Shown: positions 48,084 to 61,230, counted from the first letter of the stretch. The stretch: 63,023 bases of DNA from Welwitschia mirabilis (GCA_051453625.1 JBOZIK010000001.1:170666151-170729173), one strand, 5' to 3'. The notes: generated by a model from the letters alone, not told the origin. Translations and numbers: made by a program.

Positions 48084-50690
48084 CTATAGAAGCTATATGA
48101 GAAACTATATTGAAGATAGATGTTATGTCTTTTTTCATGGGTCTTCTATGACATCATGAAAGGAAAAGTGGTAAGGTGTTATGAGTTTTCTTTATAGTTA
48201 GGCCATTATATTAAAGATGTGTTCCAAGTCCACATTGTCTAATAAATACTTGGATCTGTAAGATGTAATAACATTAATTTTAAATTCTGCTTCAATACAT
48301 CATTGTTTGACTAATTCAAGTTCTAATACATGTAAATTTTTTCCAAATTACTTTTCAAATAAAAAATTCACCCCACTTTAATAAATTGCCATATAAGCCT
48401 TTTTCATCTATTACCTTTAGTAAGCTAGTCTTTATATTCCTTTACAAGTTTCCTCAAATGAAACAACACATTTGCTTTCAAGATTTAAAAGAAGTTTTAT
48501 TCTATTATTATCTTTAAATAAGTTTTAATAAAAATATTAGTTACCTCAAAAAGAAAATTTATTTTTTATATTTTGTCTATTCCAAAGAAACTTCCAAAAA
48601 TTCATTGGTCTTTTTTTAGTTAGATATAGTAATGTTGTTTTCTTAAGGACATCTTATGGTAGAGCGGTGCTCTTGTGAGTTTGTGGTTGTAAGTTTGATT
48701 CTAAAAAAAGTAGATATAACAATGTTAACTATCTATCTTTAAAAGATTATCTCTTCTAATAGTGGACTAAATTCTTGTAAGATTTGATTTTTTTCATTTT
48801 ATCTATTGACCTTTTTGGGCACTTAGGATACATGTCCAATGTGGAAGAATCCCATTTTTTTAAGGCTTCAAGTTGAAAATCTTGCATTACTTTTTTGTTA
48901 TTCTACACAAAAAATTTGTGTTTTTCTATTAAAAAGGATGAAAGTCTATTACAATAATAAAATGGAGAGGATGATGGAAGATTCGACTAAAGTTTCACAT
49001 GATTCAACTATATTTTCACATACTTTAAAATGTGGAAAACTTGAAAGACTTATTGTATTAGTGATTAAGATCTAATTTTTATTTCAATTTTAGAACTTGT
49101 TTTCCTTTATAATTTAAGACTTTAACATTAGAAGATCTCTCATGTTCAATATTTATTTCATAATTTAAGAATCTCCAAGAGTTTAGTTAATAATATAAAT
49201 ATGTTGAACTCTAATTTTAGTATTAAATTATTCATAGATAAATATTTTCCCAGTTGAAAGAATTAGCAACATCTATACTTAAGTACTGAAATGGAGAGTC
49301 TCATGTAGGCCTTCTCTATTGTATAGAGTAGCTTCTTTGGACTAAAATAACAAAAAGCTAAATATAAAGTAATTTTCTATTATGTGTTTTTAAGCCAAAT
49401 ATATTGATTATTTTTATTTACCTTTTCAATTTAATTTTCTTTCCCCAAGCTGTTAGAAACTAAAATAGCCAAAACCCCAAATGGTCTAGCTCTCTTTCAT
49501 TTCTTTTCTTAGGAGAAGAAGTAATCACAAAATTAAAAGCTAATGAACATTAAGGATCTTCATTCTTCCCAATCTTTCTAATTCCAAAAATATTAAACTT
49601 ATCAAAGAAGAAGCTGCATAAAGACTAAGAACTTTATTTTTTACAGAACCATTAATATTTAAAAATCCATAGTGTAGAGGTGAAATACCTCATTGTGTTT
49701 GATCTTTAATACATGCAGTATATTTTGCATTCAAATAAGAAATTTTTCCTTCTTCTCTGGCTTGTTTTACCTTTTTCCCGTCTTTGTTTCACAAGATTCT
49801 TCTTTATAGAACTTCATTTACTTAGATTTCTTCTCCTTTAGGGTTAATTTGATCATTCTAATTTTTCTCTCTTCCTCATGTAATTTTGAATTTAATTAGG
49901 ATATGCCAAGATTCATCTCATTTGACAATTGTTCCATATACCTCTAGAATAGGTTTTTTTTAATATGAATTTTTTATTCTAGTAATTACAGGATCTCTTC
50001 ACTTAAATTTAGTGCTTCAGAGATAGCTACACCAACATTTGAAACAGTGTCTTCAGAATGCCTATTTTTATTTTACCAATCTTGAATTTCATGTGTGAAA
50101 TTAATTTTTGTATTCACCTCCATTATGTTTTGAAGAACCTCCTTTGCGTTGATTCTTTATATGATTTGGCAAAAATTTCATTTTCATAATGAAACCCTCC
50201 ATAAGGCTTTCAAGATGTTTGTTACCATTATTTTCCTTTTAATCTTTGGAATGGTATTTTGTTTTCCAAGATAATATGCTATATGTGAAACAATTTTGCA
50301 CTAGACAATATTCCTCATTATTAATTATGCATTGAGTGAATTCATGAAATGGAAAATTACATACCTTAGCAAATGCATTGTAATAACAACAAATGGACTT
50401 TGGTACTATGCTCTTATTCTTTATTCCATGATACCTTATTGGATGTAATCATATAAAATGCTAACAAAATGCTTTAGTCTAATGCTCTTATTCTTCATCC
50501 AACCTTTTTCTTCAACTGATTACGACTTAAGCTCCCTCTTTCATTTCTCAAAGTCCAAGCTGTTACTTTCGTCGTGAAAGCTCTTGAAATTAGAGGGGGA
50601 GGTCTTTGATAACGTTTGGCAATTGAAGACAATGATTAATTATATTAAGAAATATTGGAGACGCGTTAATCCTAAAATGAAAATATTTTA
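48084..50690. other. No gene seen apart from a SINE
   Basis: The 78-codon frame at 48839-49075 has no domain. Minus-strand frames at 49450-50300 are moderately open and lysine/asparagine-rich, loosely recalling a LINE ORF1, but no motif is firm enough to call. The last 130 bases rise in G+C and CpG and probably belong to the promoter of the following gene. Confidence 0.45.
48652..48702 (+). repeat. tRNA-derived SINE head
   Basis: TGGTAGAGCGGTGC (48657-48670) resembles the A-box region and GTAAGTTTGATTC (48690-48702) the B box, with tRNA-like spacing. It shares about two thirds of 44 positions with the inverted copy at 62256-62302, so the two belong to one family. Confidence 0.6.
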
Positions 50691-50786
50691 GCATATAATT
50701 GAGAGCAATCCCGCCCAAAATCCAGAGGCACGGGCTTTATCCACTCACATTTGATATTTCGCAGGTATTTAAATTTCAAACGTGTC

Positions 50787-51062
50787 ATGTGTCCTTACGC
50801 TGTGAATTTCATGTCCGCACGCAGTGCGGATTTGCTTCTTGCGCAAGAAAACTCAGTTTTTTATTCGTCTTTTCTTTCTTGGCGAAATCATTCCACGGCG
50901 AATTCTGCAAAATGGTTTTGCGCATTTTTACAAGGAGTCCCAGTGTTGTTGTTTCAAAGAGTGGCACTGGAGACAATACTCCAATTGAACTTGCGCAATC
51001 TTCTTCGCCATCATCGGATCGCATTTGTTCTACCAACACAGTTGAAATCCAAGGGAACCTAA
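50787..51062 (+). other. Upstream ORF overlapping the main start
   Basis: An ATG at 50787, in a different frame from the main gene, opens 91 codons (starting MCPYAVNFMSARSADLL) that run past the main ATG at 50912. If transcription starts upstream of 50787, this would tend to reduce initiation at the main start. The transcription start is unknown, so it may not be in the mRNA. Confidence 0.35.
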
Positions 51063-54000
51063 CTTTGCCTACATCTTGTGGACCTCGAGAAGACGCTGTC
51101 AGTGAAGTTACCAAGGAATTGGATGGGTGGAAATTTGCTGCGAGAGAAATTGATGACACTGAAGAACTGGATAATGTTATTTCCGTGCATCACACACAAG
51201 AAGATGAGGACTGTACTCCAAATGCCACAGTCCTTGGAGGCGGTTTAACCGCCAGGGAGACTAAGGAGGTTTGGTCTAATTCTGATGTCCATCCATTTGA
51301 CAGGTAGGTTTATGTTAGTTGCCATTTTACCTGCTATTTCGTTTTAGGTTTCACAATTAGCGATGCAATTCTACCTTCGCTGTAGATACTTGAAATTTAT
51401 TTGAATTTGAAGATTTCATTGTCTGTCTTGCACTCTTTCGCAAGCTTTGGATGTATTTGAATTTATTTTATTTACGGAAATGAATTTGCGGCATCTTGCA
51501 ATTTTTTCAGCAACACAGTCGAAATCGAAGAAATTTCAAGTGAACTCGCGTCTGACAATGAGATCGTTTCTTCGCCTACTGAAGAGCAATTCTCTCGATA
51601 TGACGTCGTCTTTGGAAGCGCTCCCACTCGCCTAGAGGTCGAGGAGGCTGTTTCTGATATTAATTATTTTCGTGTATCGAGGTAGCTTTCATAGTATCTT
51701 CTTATCCATTGCAAATTTCGTACTCTGTTTAGAATATTTTTACTTTGCTACACGGACCCAAAGTTCACACGTATTTGTGTTTTTTAAGACTTTGAAACTT
51801 TCATTAATTATATCATATTCCTTAAAAAATCTTAGATACATCAGTAAGGTTGTATCATGACTTTTGACTTAATCCTTGTTGGGCACTCCACTTGGGTTTG
51901 ATTCACTCAAATTTAGACTCCCATAGCTTGAGTTAGGGTTTAGAGGGTTAACAGTAAAAACCCAGAGGCCAAAGTTTTCAGATTTTGCGACTTCCAGTCC
52001 TATTGTATTTGGGTGAATGGCTTGAGCAGTTCAACACTTCTACCCCTGATTCTAAGTATACTTTCTGTTGGGATTCTCAAAAGTGCTTGTTAAGATCGTT
52101 CCTTTACGTAAAAGGATTTCTAACTTGTTGGCCTTGGGCTACCCTTAGAGATATGTAGCCCTCTATGGAAAGAGTGGTGTGGCTGTAGAACATCTTAAGG
52201 TTTCCAGAGTTGGGTAAGGCAGACAACGGTTTTAACTTTCCAAACAGAAGTCCCGTAAAACTACATAAGATGATGCGAAAAAGACATGATCAGATTATAA
52301 TGCATAAAACTGGAAAAAGTTACGGGTGACTGGGAATTCTTAGTAGCGTAAACTTTCATACAGAATGTATCAGATGCACCACCTTTCATCATATAACACT
52401 CGAAAAATAAGCCATTTCTTACTGGAAAAGAGAAGCAGACTTCCAAAAAGCAGAGTTGAACACAACCATAGAGATATACATGAGACAAATGGAAATATTT
52501 ATAAAGCAAAGAATCCAAGTCAAAATCATATATTGAACAAAGGAGGAATGTCTAAAATACTGAAATAAGATGATTTGCTTCAAATAAATTACAAGCTTCT
52601 GCATACTAGCTTACAAAATCCGTATGGGCTAGCTGACAAAGCTTGCGTTGTACAAGTAACAGCGTTCGATGAGTGTTGAATAGTTTGTATCACGTAAGAG
52701 GTGATAAAGTCGTGTGTGCTAAGAGGAGGTAATTTATATGTAGGAAAATGTAAGCACTGTAAGAGTTCTTTAGTATTTTTAGCTTAGCCTTCACACTTCT
52801 GTGTTTTGATGTTCTAGTTTTCCAATATTGCTTGTTAAAGAACAAGGCAATTTAAGAATACAGGAGTTAACTATATACTTGATTCTGATAGTTTTCCGAT
52901 ATTGCTTGTTAAAGAGCAAGGCAATTTAGGAATACAGGAGGTAACTATATACATGATTCTGAAGCAATAAATAATTTGATAAAATTATGCATAGATCTGA
53001 TTATGTCCAGACGTATACTTTACTAGTTTGTGTGCAATTTTTTCATGTATTTCTAAAATGATTGAGAGAATATGCTAAAAACCTTTAAAGAAGAATTTTT
53101 GAGATTTCTGTATTCTTTGTGATTTTCTCGGCAGTCTTCATTCAGCTTAAAAACATTTTTTTTCTGGTAACAGTTTAAAGCACTCAGAAGAATGTTTAGA
53201 GGCATCTGGAGCAGACTCAGCTTTGGCTGCCTTAGAAAGTAACCGGCCAAATGAATTAAACAATCTCTCAGATGTTGACGACAGGACAATCAGCTCAAGG
53301 GATTGGATTGAACCTGTGCTGCAACATTCCTATTCTTCAGACTTCCAATACTATGGATCTAGTGCTGTCTCCCATGCCTTTAGCCTGTTGCGATCAGATC
53401 CACAATTCAAGGTATCATCTTTCAGAACACTTGTTTCATTGAAAATTTTGCTTTTCAGGTGGCCAACCAAAGCAGTGAACCTGGTGAGCGCAGTACAGTT
53501 CCATATTGTTAACTTTCTCCCAAACGAACAAAATTCCCAATTATCAGTGCCGATAATGAAGTTCAAATCCGATGTGTACAATTTGTTATGATTGAGATCC
53601 CCTATGCTATTTGATTTCTTGCTGTGTGGTTTGAAATTGTTCCCTCATCTATGTGATAATATGATGATGTGTGCTTGCATGGTTGCTTTGCAATGTGTTT
53701 TCTTTCATTTAAGTACTCAGACTGCAAAACAAGAGGTCATTTGAGCAACCCCTCTAAAAAGATTAGAAGCTTTCTAATCTTCGTTGGCATGAAAGTACCA
53801 TATGGATGCAATTTTCGATGTTAGCCAACTATGAGCATATATTTTATTATAAGTCATTTTATTTTTAGTTTCCAAATGCATTTTTAATTTTTTATACCTT
53901 ACTTTTTCACAGGAGATGGTTATTTCACTTGCCTCGGACGATGCTCTCTGGGATGCTGTTATGAGCAATAAAAAGGTTGTGGAGTTCCAAAAACGATTTG

Positions 54001-54329
54001 AGGAAGGTAAATATCAATTGAGCTCACCTTGGTTTGTAACCCTCTCTTCTGTTTGTGTTTCGAAAGTCATTAGTGTGAACTGTGCAGCTCCATTAAGGCG
54101 ACATGTGACATCTGAAGAAGCAGTTGATAAAGGCTGCAAACAGTGTTGGTGGGATGATTTTTGCGAAAAAGTGTTTCAGTACATGGATAAAATTATAGCA
54201 ATTGTTCAGGAGATATTTGGATATGCAGATAAAAAGCTCTCTGTAATACATGACAGACATGTTCTTATTTCATCCTCTGTCATCCTTTCAGTTGTTGTTC
54301 TGTTGGTTGTTCTTGTAAAGCGTACATGA
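50912..54329 (+). CDS. Predicted tail-anchored protein, unknown function (5 exons)
   Basis: I do not recognise a named family. Coding exons are 50912-51303, 51511-51681, 53174-53411, 53913-54006 and 54088-54329; every intron is GT-AG. Phases fit throughout and give 1137 bases, 378 residues. The start is the first in-frame ATG (MVLRIFTRSPSVVV). Residues 1-250 are acidic and Ser/Thr-rich, probably disordered. Residues 268-298 form a compact motif (EMVISLASDDALWDAVMSN...), which looks like the conserved core. Residues 318-345 are tryptophan-containing and amphipathic (CWWDDFCEKVFQYMDK). Residues 357-375 (LISSSVILSVVVLLVVL) are a single hydrophobic span followed by KRT, with no signal peptide, which fits insertion of the tail into an internal membrane. 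G+C and CpG are higher than in the flanks, and frames are intact, so the gene is probably live. Introns are 207, 1492, 501 and 81 bases. Confidence 0.82.
51682..53173 (+). other. Intron 2 of the 50.9 kb gene
   Basis: The largest intron, 1492 bases. It contains a 74-base tandem duplication (52815-52962) and a less AT-rich block at 51870-52250 that may be an inserted repeat. Open frames inside it on both strands (52261-52604) are short and without domains. Confidence 0.7.
52815..52962. repeat. 74-bp tandem duplication in intron 2
   Basis: Units 52815-52888 and 52889-52962 start TAGTTTTCC and end GATTCTGA; they differ at only a few positions, so the duplication is fairly recent compared with the surrounding repeats. 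Confidence 0.9.
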
Positions 54330-54610
54330 TGGAAACCAATCTAAGCATCTATTGGTAGAAGGGTACTTGGCAAACTGAGAGACGAGACTGATACACTGGA
54401 TGTTGAACTTACTAGTAGCTCTGTTTTGGGTTTGATTGATGGTGAACACTTTCAATATTAAATTTTCTAGACCATTTTTGTAGGCATCTAAGATTCTATT
54501 TCCTTTTCCTTGATATGAGTAAACCTTCAAAAGACCTTTCATATATTTCCAGTATCTTATTTGTGTCTAGGGTTTGAAAGTGCCTCTCCACCATTCAAAT
54601 TATCCCTTCG

Positions 54611-54616
54611 AATAAA
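54611..54616 (+). promoter_or_regulatory. Candidate polyadenylation signal
   Basis: AATAAA 282 bases after the stop codon of the 50.9 kb gene, followed by T-rich sequence (TTTGCTGTTGTTTTG). Plant signals are loose, so this is tentative. Confidence 0.4.
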
Positions 54617-54629
54617 TGTTATTTGCTGT

Positions 54630-56005
54630 TGTTTTGCAATGGTAAAATGATCATCGTGTAAATGTACTAGCACTTAGTAGATTTGCAATGCATGGATCTT
54701 TCTTAACCATTGCTGCTTCTGTCTGAGGAGGTTAGTCCTTTACGGATTCAATTAATCTGAAGGATCCCTTACTACATACCATAATGTCATATTCTGCCAA
54801 CCGACTAGTGCAACGTGCTTTGATTTTCAAATTTTTAACCTTTTCATTCTGTTACTACTCNNNNNNNNNNNNNNNNNNNNNNNNNNNNNNNNNNNNNNNN
54901 NNNNNNNNNNNNNNNNNNNNNNNNNNNNNNNNNNNNNNNNNNNNNNNNNNNNNNNNNNNNNNNNNNNNNNNNNNNNNNNNNNNNNNNNNNNNNNNNNNNN
55001 NNNNNNNNNNNNNNNNNNNNNNNNNNNNNNNNNNNNNNNNNNNNNNNNNNNNNNNNNNNNNNNNNNNNNNNNNNNNNNNNNNNNNNNNNNNNNNNNNNNN
55101 NNNNNNNNNNNNNNNNNNNNNNNNNNNNNNNNNNNNNNNNNNNNNNNNNNNNNNNNNNNNNNNNNNNNNNNNNNNNNNNNNNNNNNNNNNNNNNNNNNNN
55201 NNNNNNNNNNNNNNNNNNNNNNNNNNNNNNNNNNNNNNNNNNNNNNNNNNNNNNNNNNNNNNNNNNNNNNNNNNNNNNNNNNNNNNNNNNNNNNNNNNNN
55301 NNNNNNNNNNNNNNNNNNNNNNNNNNNNNNNNNNNNNNNNNNNNNNNNNNNNNNNNNNNNNNNNNNNNNNNNNNNNNNNNNNNNNNNNNNNNNNNNNNNN
55401 NNNNNNNNNNNNNNNNNNNNNNNNNNNNNNNNNNNNNNNNNNNNNNNNNNNNNNNNNNNNNNNNNNNNNNNNNNNNNNNNNNNNNNNNNNNNNNNNNNNN
55501 NNNNNNNNNNNNNNNNNNNNNNNNNNNNNNNNNNNNNNNNNNNNNNNNNNNNNNNNNNNNNNNNNNNNNNNNNNNNNNNNNNNCTCATTCCACCTCAATC
55601 AAACAAGTTTGCTTCTCTGAAACGAGCACTTCAGATTTTGCTAATCGTTTCTGTTCCCCTTTTTTTTGCTATGGATTTTAATAATCGCACATGTGATCCT
55701 TATGCATTTTGTTTCTTCCCTTTAACAAAATATATTTTCTGCCTTTCCAACCTTTTTACCCCCAAAACAAAAACACTTTTTGGGTAGAAAACCAAGCAAA
55801 TTTGAAATGGTGATGACTGGATTTAAGCACATTAAAAGAAAATATTAGTGTTCTTATATGTTATGATGCTCAGCATTTTGTTATAACTATATACCAGCAC
55901 AAATAGCTAAACAGGACCATCTAACATTCCTAGACAAGTGAGATGTCTTGGTTTATTCAATTCCAAAGAATGGTCTTGCATATCAAATGGATATGATGAT
56001 GTATC
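54630..56005. other. No gene seen; includes a gap
   Basis: Intergenic sequence between the gene and the second copia element. The open frames that run through 54861-55583 consist of N and are meaningless. Confidence 0.55.
54861..55583. other. Assembly gap (723 N)
   Basis: Run of N. Confidence 0.95.
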
Positions 56006-56310
56006 TGTTATAGGGTTAGAGAGATAGAATGAGATGCAAAGAGCTCCCGAAATCTCTATGCATCTCTCTGAAATACATTCACTATATATAGCTATATCAC
56101 AATGTATTCAGCCTAAAAAGGAAATATAATATTCAGCAAGATTATAATTGTACAATAGAAAAGTTCTACAACTATGTAACAGATTCCCTATCTGTTTTAT
56201 TTGTCGTCTTCGTTCATTTTGTTTGTCATCTCTTTATTTTAAAGTGTCTAGCCTTATCTAAATCTTCCCAAGATACTACCTTTTGATGATTTAAATTCAT
56301 AACTTTCTCA
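56006..56310 (-). repeat. Copia-2 3' LTR
   Basis: Minus strand start TGAGAAAGTTATGAATTT and end CCTATAACA. It aligns with the right LTR, sharing ATTTGTC, GTCTAGCCTTAT and ATTCATAACT words. Confidence 0.8.
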
Positions 56311-56329
56311 CTCCCTCTCAACTTAGGAA

Positions 56330-59300
56330 GAGCAATCATGAAATTCGAGGTTCAATTGAGGATGTTGAAAAGATTGACAAGATAAGGGCTTTCTAACAAT
56401 GTTCACCACCTCATTAGAACTAGACTTAAAGTGAGCAACAAGAGTCCCTAGAGCTACTTTTTCTCAAAGAAACTGATAATCTAGTTCAATGTGCCTTGTG
56501 TGTGCATGAAAAATGGGATTAATATACATGTACAGTGCACTAATATTATCACAAAACAACTAAGGATGATGAAGATGCACACCAATATCCTTTAATAGAT
56601 AAGTGATCTAGAGTAATTTAGCTACTATAGAAGCCATGGCTAGATATTATGCTTTCGCACTTGACTAGGCAATAATGGTTTGCTTCTTGGACACCTAACT
56701 AGTACAATTAGCCCCGAAGAAGAAGCAAAATCCAGTACTACTCCACATAGTAGTTAAGAAATAAGCCCAATTAGCATTGCAAAAAGCAGTGATTGAGGTC
56801 AGACTTTGAGCAAGAAAGTAAATGCCAAGATGAATGGTGCCCTTGACATATCTTAAAATGCACTTCACTTGGCAAAGATCAGCAACAGTGGAAGGTTACG
56901 TGTATTGGCTCACCCTATTCACATGTCTTGGCAAGTGACAGTTAAATATTAAAGTGCATTAACGAGGCTTAAAAAAGAAAAGGCATCAACAGGTTTGTCA
57001 TCAAAGGAAGTGGGATTCTTCTTAATAACAAAAGAAGTCAAAATGGATAAAGCCTTTAGCATGGAAGCATGCATAAGAATGTCAGAAGCATACTTGGTTT
57101 GTGATAACACCAAAAGTGAAGAATGCATCTTTGATACAAAGAAAATGTTGTAGCTTTTTCAAATTCTTGATTGGAAAAATGGTACTCAACTAACGAATGA
57201 TGCCTAATAGAAGCTGAGCATTACTACTAATGATAACAATGTTGTCGACATATAAAAGTAGAATGATGTCCCATGTCGACATTGAAGAACAAATAAAGAG
57301 GAATCTTCTTGGCTATATTTAAATCTAAGGCTCAACAAATGAATAGTAAACGTGGCTCGACAAATGAATAGTAAACTTGTCAAACCAAGCGTGTGGGCTT
57401 ATTATAGTTCATAAAAGATTTCATTAAGAGAAATGTCACCTGGGGCTTGTGTTCACACAAACTGGGGGTTATTCCATACACGTCGTGTCTTTGAGGTGAC
57501 CATGGAGAATGTGTTTCTAACATCAAACTACAAAATATACCAATAATATGTAGTGGAAAAAGCAATAATAAGCCAAAGAGTGTGGTTTTAGAATTGGATT
57601 AAATTCTTTATCAAAATTAATGCTTGGTACTGATGAGGATCCCTTAACAACTAATCAAGCTATGAACCAATGATGTTTGCATTAGGATGTTGAGGAACTA
57701 AAATCCACATGCCATTTTGATTAACTCACTCTAACTCCTCATGCATAGTGGTTTATTAATGTGAAAGACAAAGAGTAGCTCTCACATATCTTGGCTTTAT
57801 GATATCAAGTTTAGTCACTAAGGCAATAGATGGATAGGAATCGCTTCCACCAGAGACAACACAAGGTTTAGGTTGCAAAGATAAAATAGAAAGCTTGCAA
57901 TAATAATCCTCCAAGCAAGTGGAACAATAGCTAATGAAGAGTATAAAGAAGGGGTAGGTAGAGGTAATGATTCAACATCAAGTGACAAAGGTAATTGAGA
58001 CAAAAGATGTCTCTATGGGTACTTTTGCTAAAGGAGAAGAATACATTTGAGAAGGGGACATCTATTGAGAAGTAATAAGGGATATCGCAGAGTTAGCATT
58101 CGAAGGTATTGGGTGGTAGGGTTAGAGGGGATATTCGACAAAGAGGGAAAAGGGGGTTTAGGTCCAAATGCCAAAAGAGGCTAAGATGAAGAAGAATGAA
58201 TATTCTTGGAGCTAATGGAATTAGGCCTAGTAGTGGCAGCAAATTGATTATGAGCAATTGAATAGGTGGACCCAATTGATGTGATAATAGGCTTCAGAGT
58301 AAATCTTACGTCAGTAAAGTGGGCTTCGCTGGAGTGGATCAGATCTGTATGACAAGCTATAGTGTGAGACACAACATGCTTTGTTTCATTCAAGTTGGCA
58401 TAGCCAAAAAAAGATAATGGCTGAAGATTGGGTTGATTCCATCCATTTGCATCTAGGTAAGTGGCAAGCTTCCCTTGCATATCAACACTCTCTAATAGAG
58501 AGAATAGATGAATGTAAGGAAGAAAATTCTTATTAAAAACCACACAGCATTAGGTATACCCTCATCGAGCAAGTGGGTACAAGCATGAAGAGCCTTAATG
58601 TAAAAGGCTATAGCTAATGAAAATAGAGGTTAGAGAGTGTAGTTGAAGCTTGTGGGAATTATAGTCGCATAGATAAGGAAAACATTAGCAACCAAAAACA
58701 TTAAGAAAAGAATAATCTCATTGTTTGCTAGGAAACTTTANNNNNNNNNNNNNNNNNNNNNNNNNNNNNNNNNNNNNNNNNNNNNNNNNNNNNNNNNNNN
58801 NNNNNNNNNNNNNNNNNNNNNNNNNNNNNNNNNNNNNNNNNNNNNNNNNNNNNNNNNNNNNNNNNNNNNNNNNNNNNNNNNNNNNNNNNNNNNNNNNNNN
58901 NNNNNNNNNNNNNNNNNNNNNNNNNNNNNNNNNNNNNNNNNNNNNNNNNNNNNNNNNNNNNNNNNNNNNNNNNNNNNNNNNNNNNNNNNNNNNNNNNNNN
59001 NNNNNNNNNNNNNNNNNNNNNNNNNNNNNNNNNNNNNNNNNNNNNNNNNNNNNNNNNNNNNNNNNNNNNNNNNNNNNNNNNNNNNNNNNNNNNNNNNNNN
59101 NNNNNNNNNNNNNNNNNNNNNNNNNNNNNNNNNNNNNNNNNNNNNNNNNNNNNNNNNNNNNNNNNNNNNNNNNNNNNNNNNNNNNNNNNNNNNNNNNNNN
59201 NNNNNNNNNNNNNNNNNNNNNNNNNNNNNNNNNNNNNNNNNNNNNNNNNNNNNNNNNNNNNNNNNNNAAACTTTAAAGGAGGAGTTTCTATTTGAAGTAT

Positions 59301-61230
59301 TGAAAAGGTATATCAGCTAAAATAGATAGTTGCAGAGAAAATTTCAACTAAGTATCGAATTGGCATGTTAGCATGAATGAGCATTGTTAGACTACTCGTA
59401 AGAATGTGGAAATGTTTGTACTTTACAACTTCATTTTGTCCAAGCATGCCAAAGCATGAGATTTATTGGCAAATACCACATTGAGTAAGAGGTTCAAGAA
59501 TTTGGTTTTGGCAAACTCAGCACCACCATCACACTGGAAGATTTTAATAGTGGCTTCAAACTAATTCTCAATTAACCTTTGGAGCTTTAGAAAGAAAGCA
59601 AAAAATTATGGCTTTCTTTTTAAAGGATATAGCCATGTATAATGATTAAAGTCATTAACAATAACTACATAGTATCAAAAAGTTGCATAGATCAAACTAA
59701 AGTAGGATCCCATAAGTCACAATGAATATTTTGAAAGAGAAACTTAGCTCTTTAATTATTAGCAGAAAAAGGCAACCTACAACAGTTCCCTGTTTGACGG
59801 CTACTACATCATCTAAGCATATTATGTCAAGAAGAAACTTCGATAATTTCTTCAGAAACTAATGAGTTCAAAGTTCTAGAGTTTAAATGTCAAAGCCTCT
59901 AATACTAGATAGATTCATCTATCTTGTTGAATCTTATTACAATTAAAGCACATTCTACATCATTTGTAAGTGCATACATTTACCCCTTTCTACTTCCTTT
60001 TGCTTAGATTGTTCGAGTCATTGTGTCCTTCATGATAAAACCAAAAGATGGGAGCTCAAATATACATAAATTATCTTTGGGAAATTTACTCAATAAAAGT
60101 AGATTCTTCTTTAGTACGAGTACAACCATGACATCATTAAATTAAACTAAACTAACTTTAGTTGAACCAGTATACATAATAGAGAGGGAAGAATCATTTC
60201 CAATAGAAACATGTTCATTACCCTTACAAGAAGTTTCAAAGGGAAGTATGTCTAGATCTAAAACCATGTGCAAAGTGTATCTAATATTAGCATAAATATA
60301 GGGATCTTTTTCGTTTAGTAAACCCAAGGCTGTCAAATCTTATGGAAGATCCTTGCTTGGGTATGCATGGGCTTGATAAAAGACACCACCTTGATTTGGT
60401 TTAGGCTGCTATGATGCTCCTTGTGAATTTTCCTTGTCATTAAGGTCATGGATTGTCGTTGTTAAATATGTCATCTCCACCATTAGGCATCTTGTACTTC
60501 TTGGTCTATAGGAAATTTCTTCCACAAAAGTTGACGTTTTGATTGAATTTTCCTTCACTAGATCAACCATGATCTCTTTCCCTTTTTGCAACAAAAACAT
60601 GATTAAACTTCACCTTTTTTGCATAGTTCTCTTCTTCCTATAGAAATAGCTTCTACTCAAAACTTTATAATCCCAACACATGTTGATTGGAGGTGGGATA
60701 TGGTGGTTTGGTAAGAACTACTAGATTATATGATTGACACCTTAATCTCAAAGCTCTTGATTGTTGGGGGACCTTGTCAACATCCTTCCTAAATTGCTTA
60801 ATAGTTGAGAGACTTATCACAAGGAAGCAAGTTTGAATTTCCTAATATAAGCATTAATAAATAGAATTTCCTTCTTCACAATAGCAAGTTGGTTCTTTAA
60901 CTGCATCTCCCTTTTCTTCATTAATGCAAGGAAGGTTTTCTTAAGAGTGCTTTGAATCTGTTTGGTCATTGCAGGACTCCTAAACAAGTCAAGCACTTCT
61001 TTGGTCATTGTCCTTAATAACCAACTAGTTAATAGACCATCGTTGTTAAACCAAGCATCATACTTTGGATTTGGCTCTAGCCCGTCTTCATCTTTAAGCA
61101 TCTTGCAAGTTGCATTGACCTCAATAAGATACAGTAGTTGGGCACTCCATAGCAGCGGGTCAACTTAAGAACACCACAATAGGAAATTTGATCCTATGAG
61201 TTTGACTAAAATGAGACCTGCCATTTAATG
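56330..61230 (-). pseudogene. Copia-2 gag-pol polyprotein, inactive
   Basis: Read leftward from 61230, Gag contains NNDGLLTSWLLRTMTKEVLD (about 60990-61050) and MQLKNQLAIVKKE with AYIRKFKLAS (60820-60910), matching the copia Gag words WxxxDxxLxxWLL and MQLxxxLxxxKK. A protease remnant (60142-60336) retains YTLHMVLD, where the family has DSGASHHMxSD, so the catalytic Asp is gone. Integrase: HCDLWDPT (about 59720) and KIFQCDGGAEF (about 59540). RT: LLLYVDNIVIISSN (about 57230-57270), with the usual YVDD reading YVDN. RNase H: HIELDYQFL and LGTLVAHFKSSSNEVVNIV (about 56390-56490). Stops and a 527-base gap interrupt it. Confidence 0.85.
58741..59267. other. Assembly gap (527 N) inside copia-2
   Basis: Run of N between the integrase and RT parts of the polyprotein. 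Confidence 0.95.

Noticed and set aside
49450-50300. Minus-strand LINE ORF1-like frames
   Set aside because: Lysine/asparagine-rich open stretches only; no DUF4283, zinc-knuckle or RT signature could be pointed to.
53223-53591. 122-codon open frame as a separate gene
   Set aside because: It is exon 3 of the 50.9 kb gene read through into intron 3.
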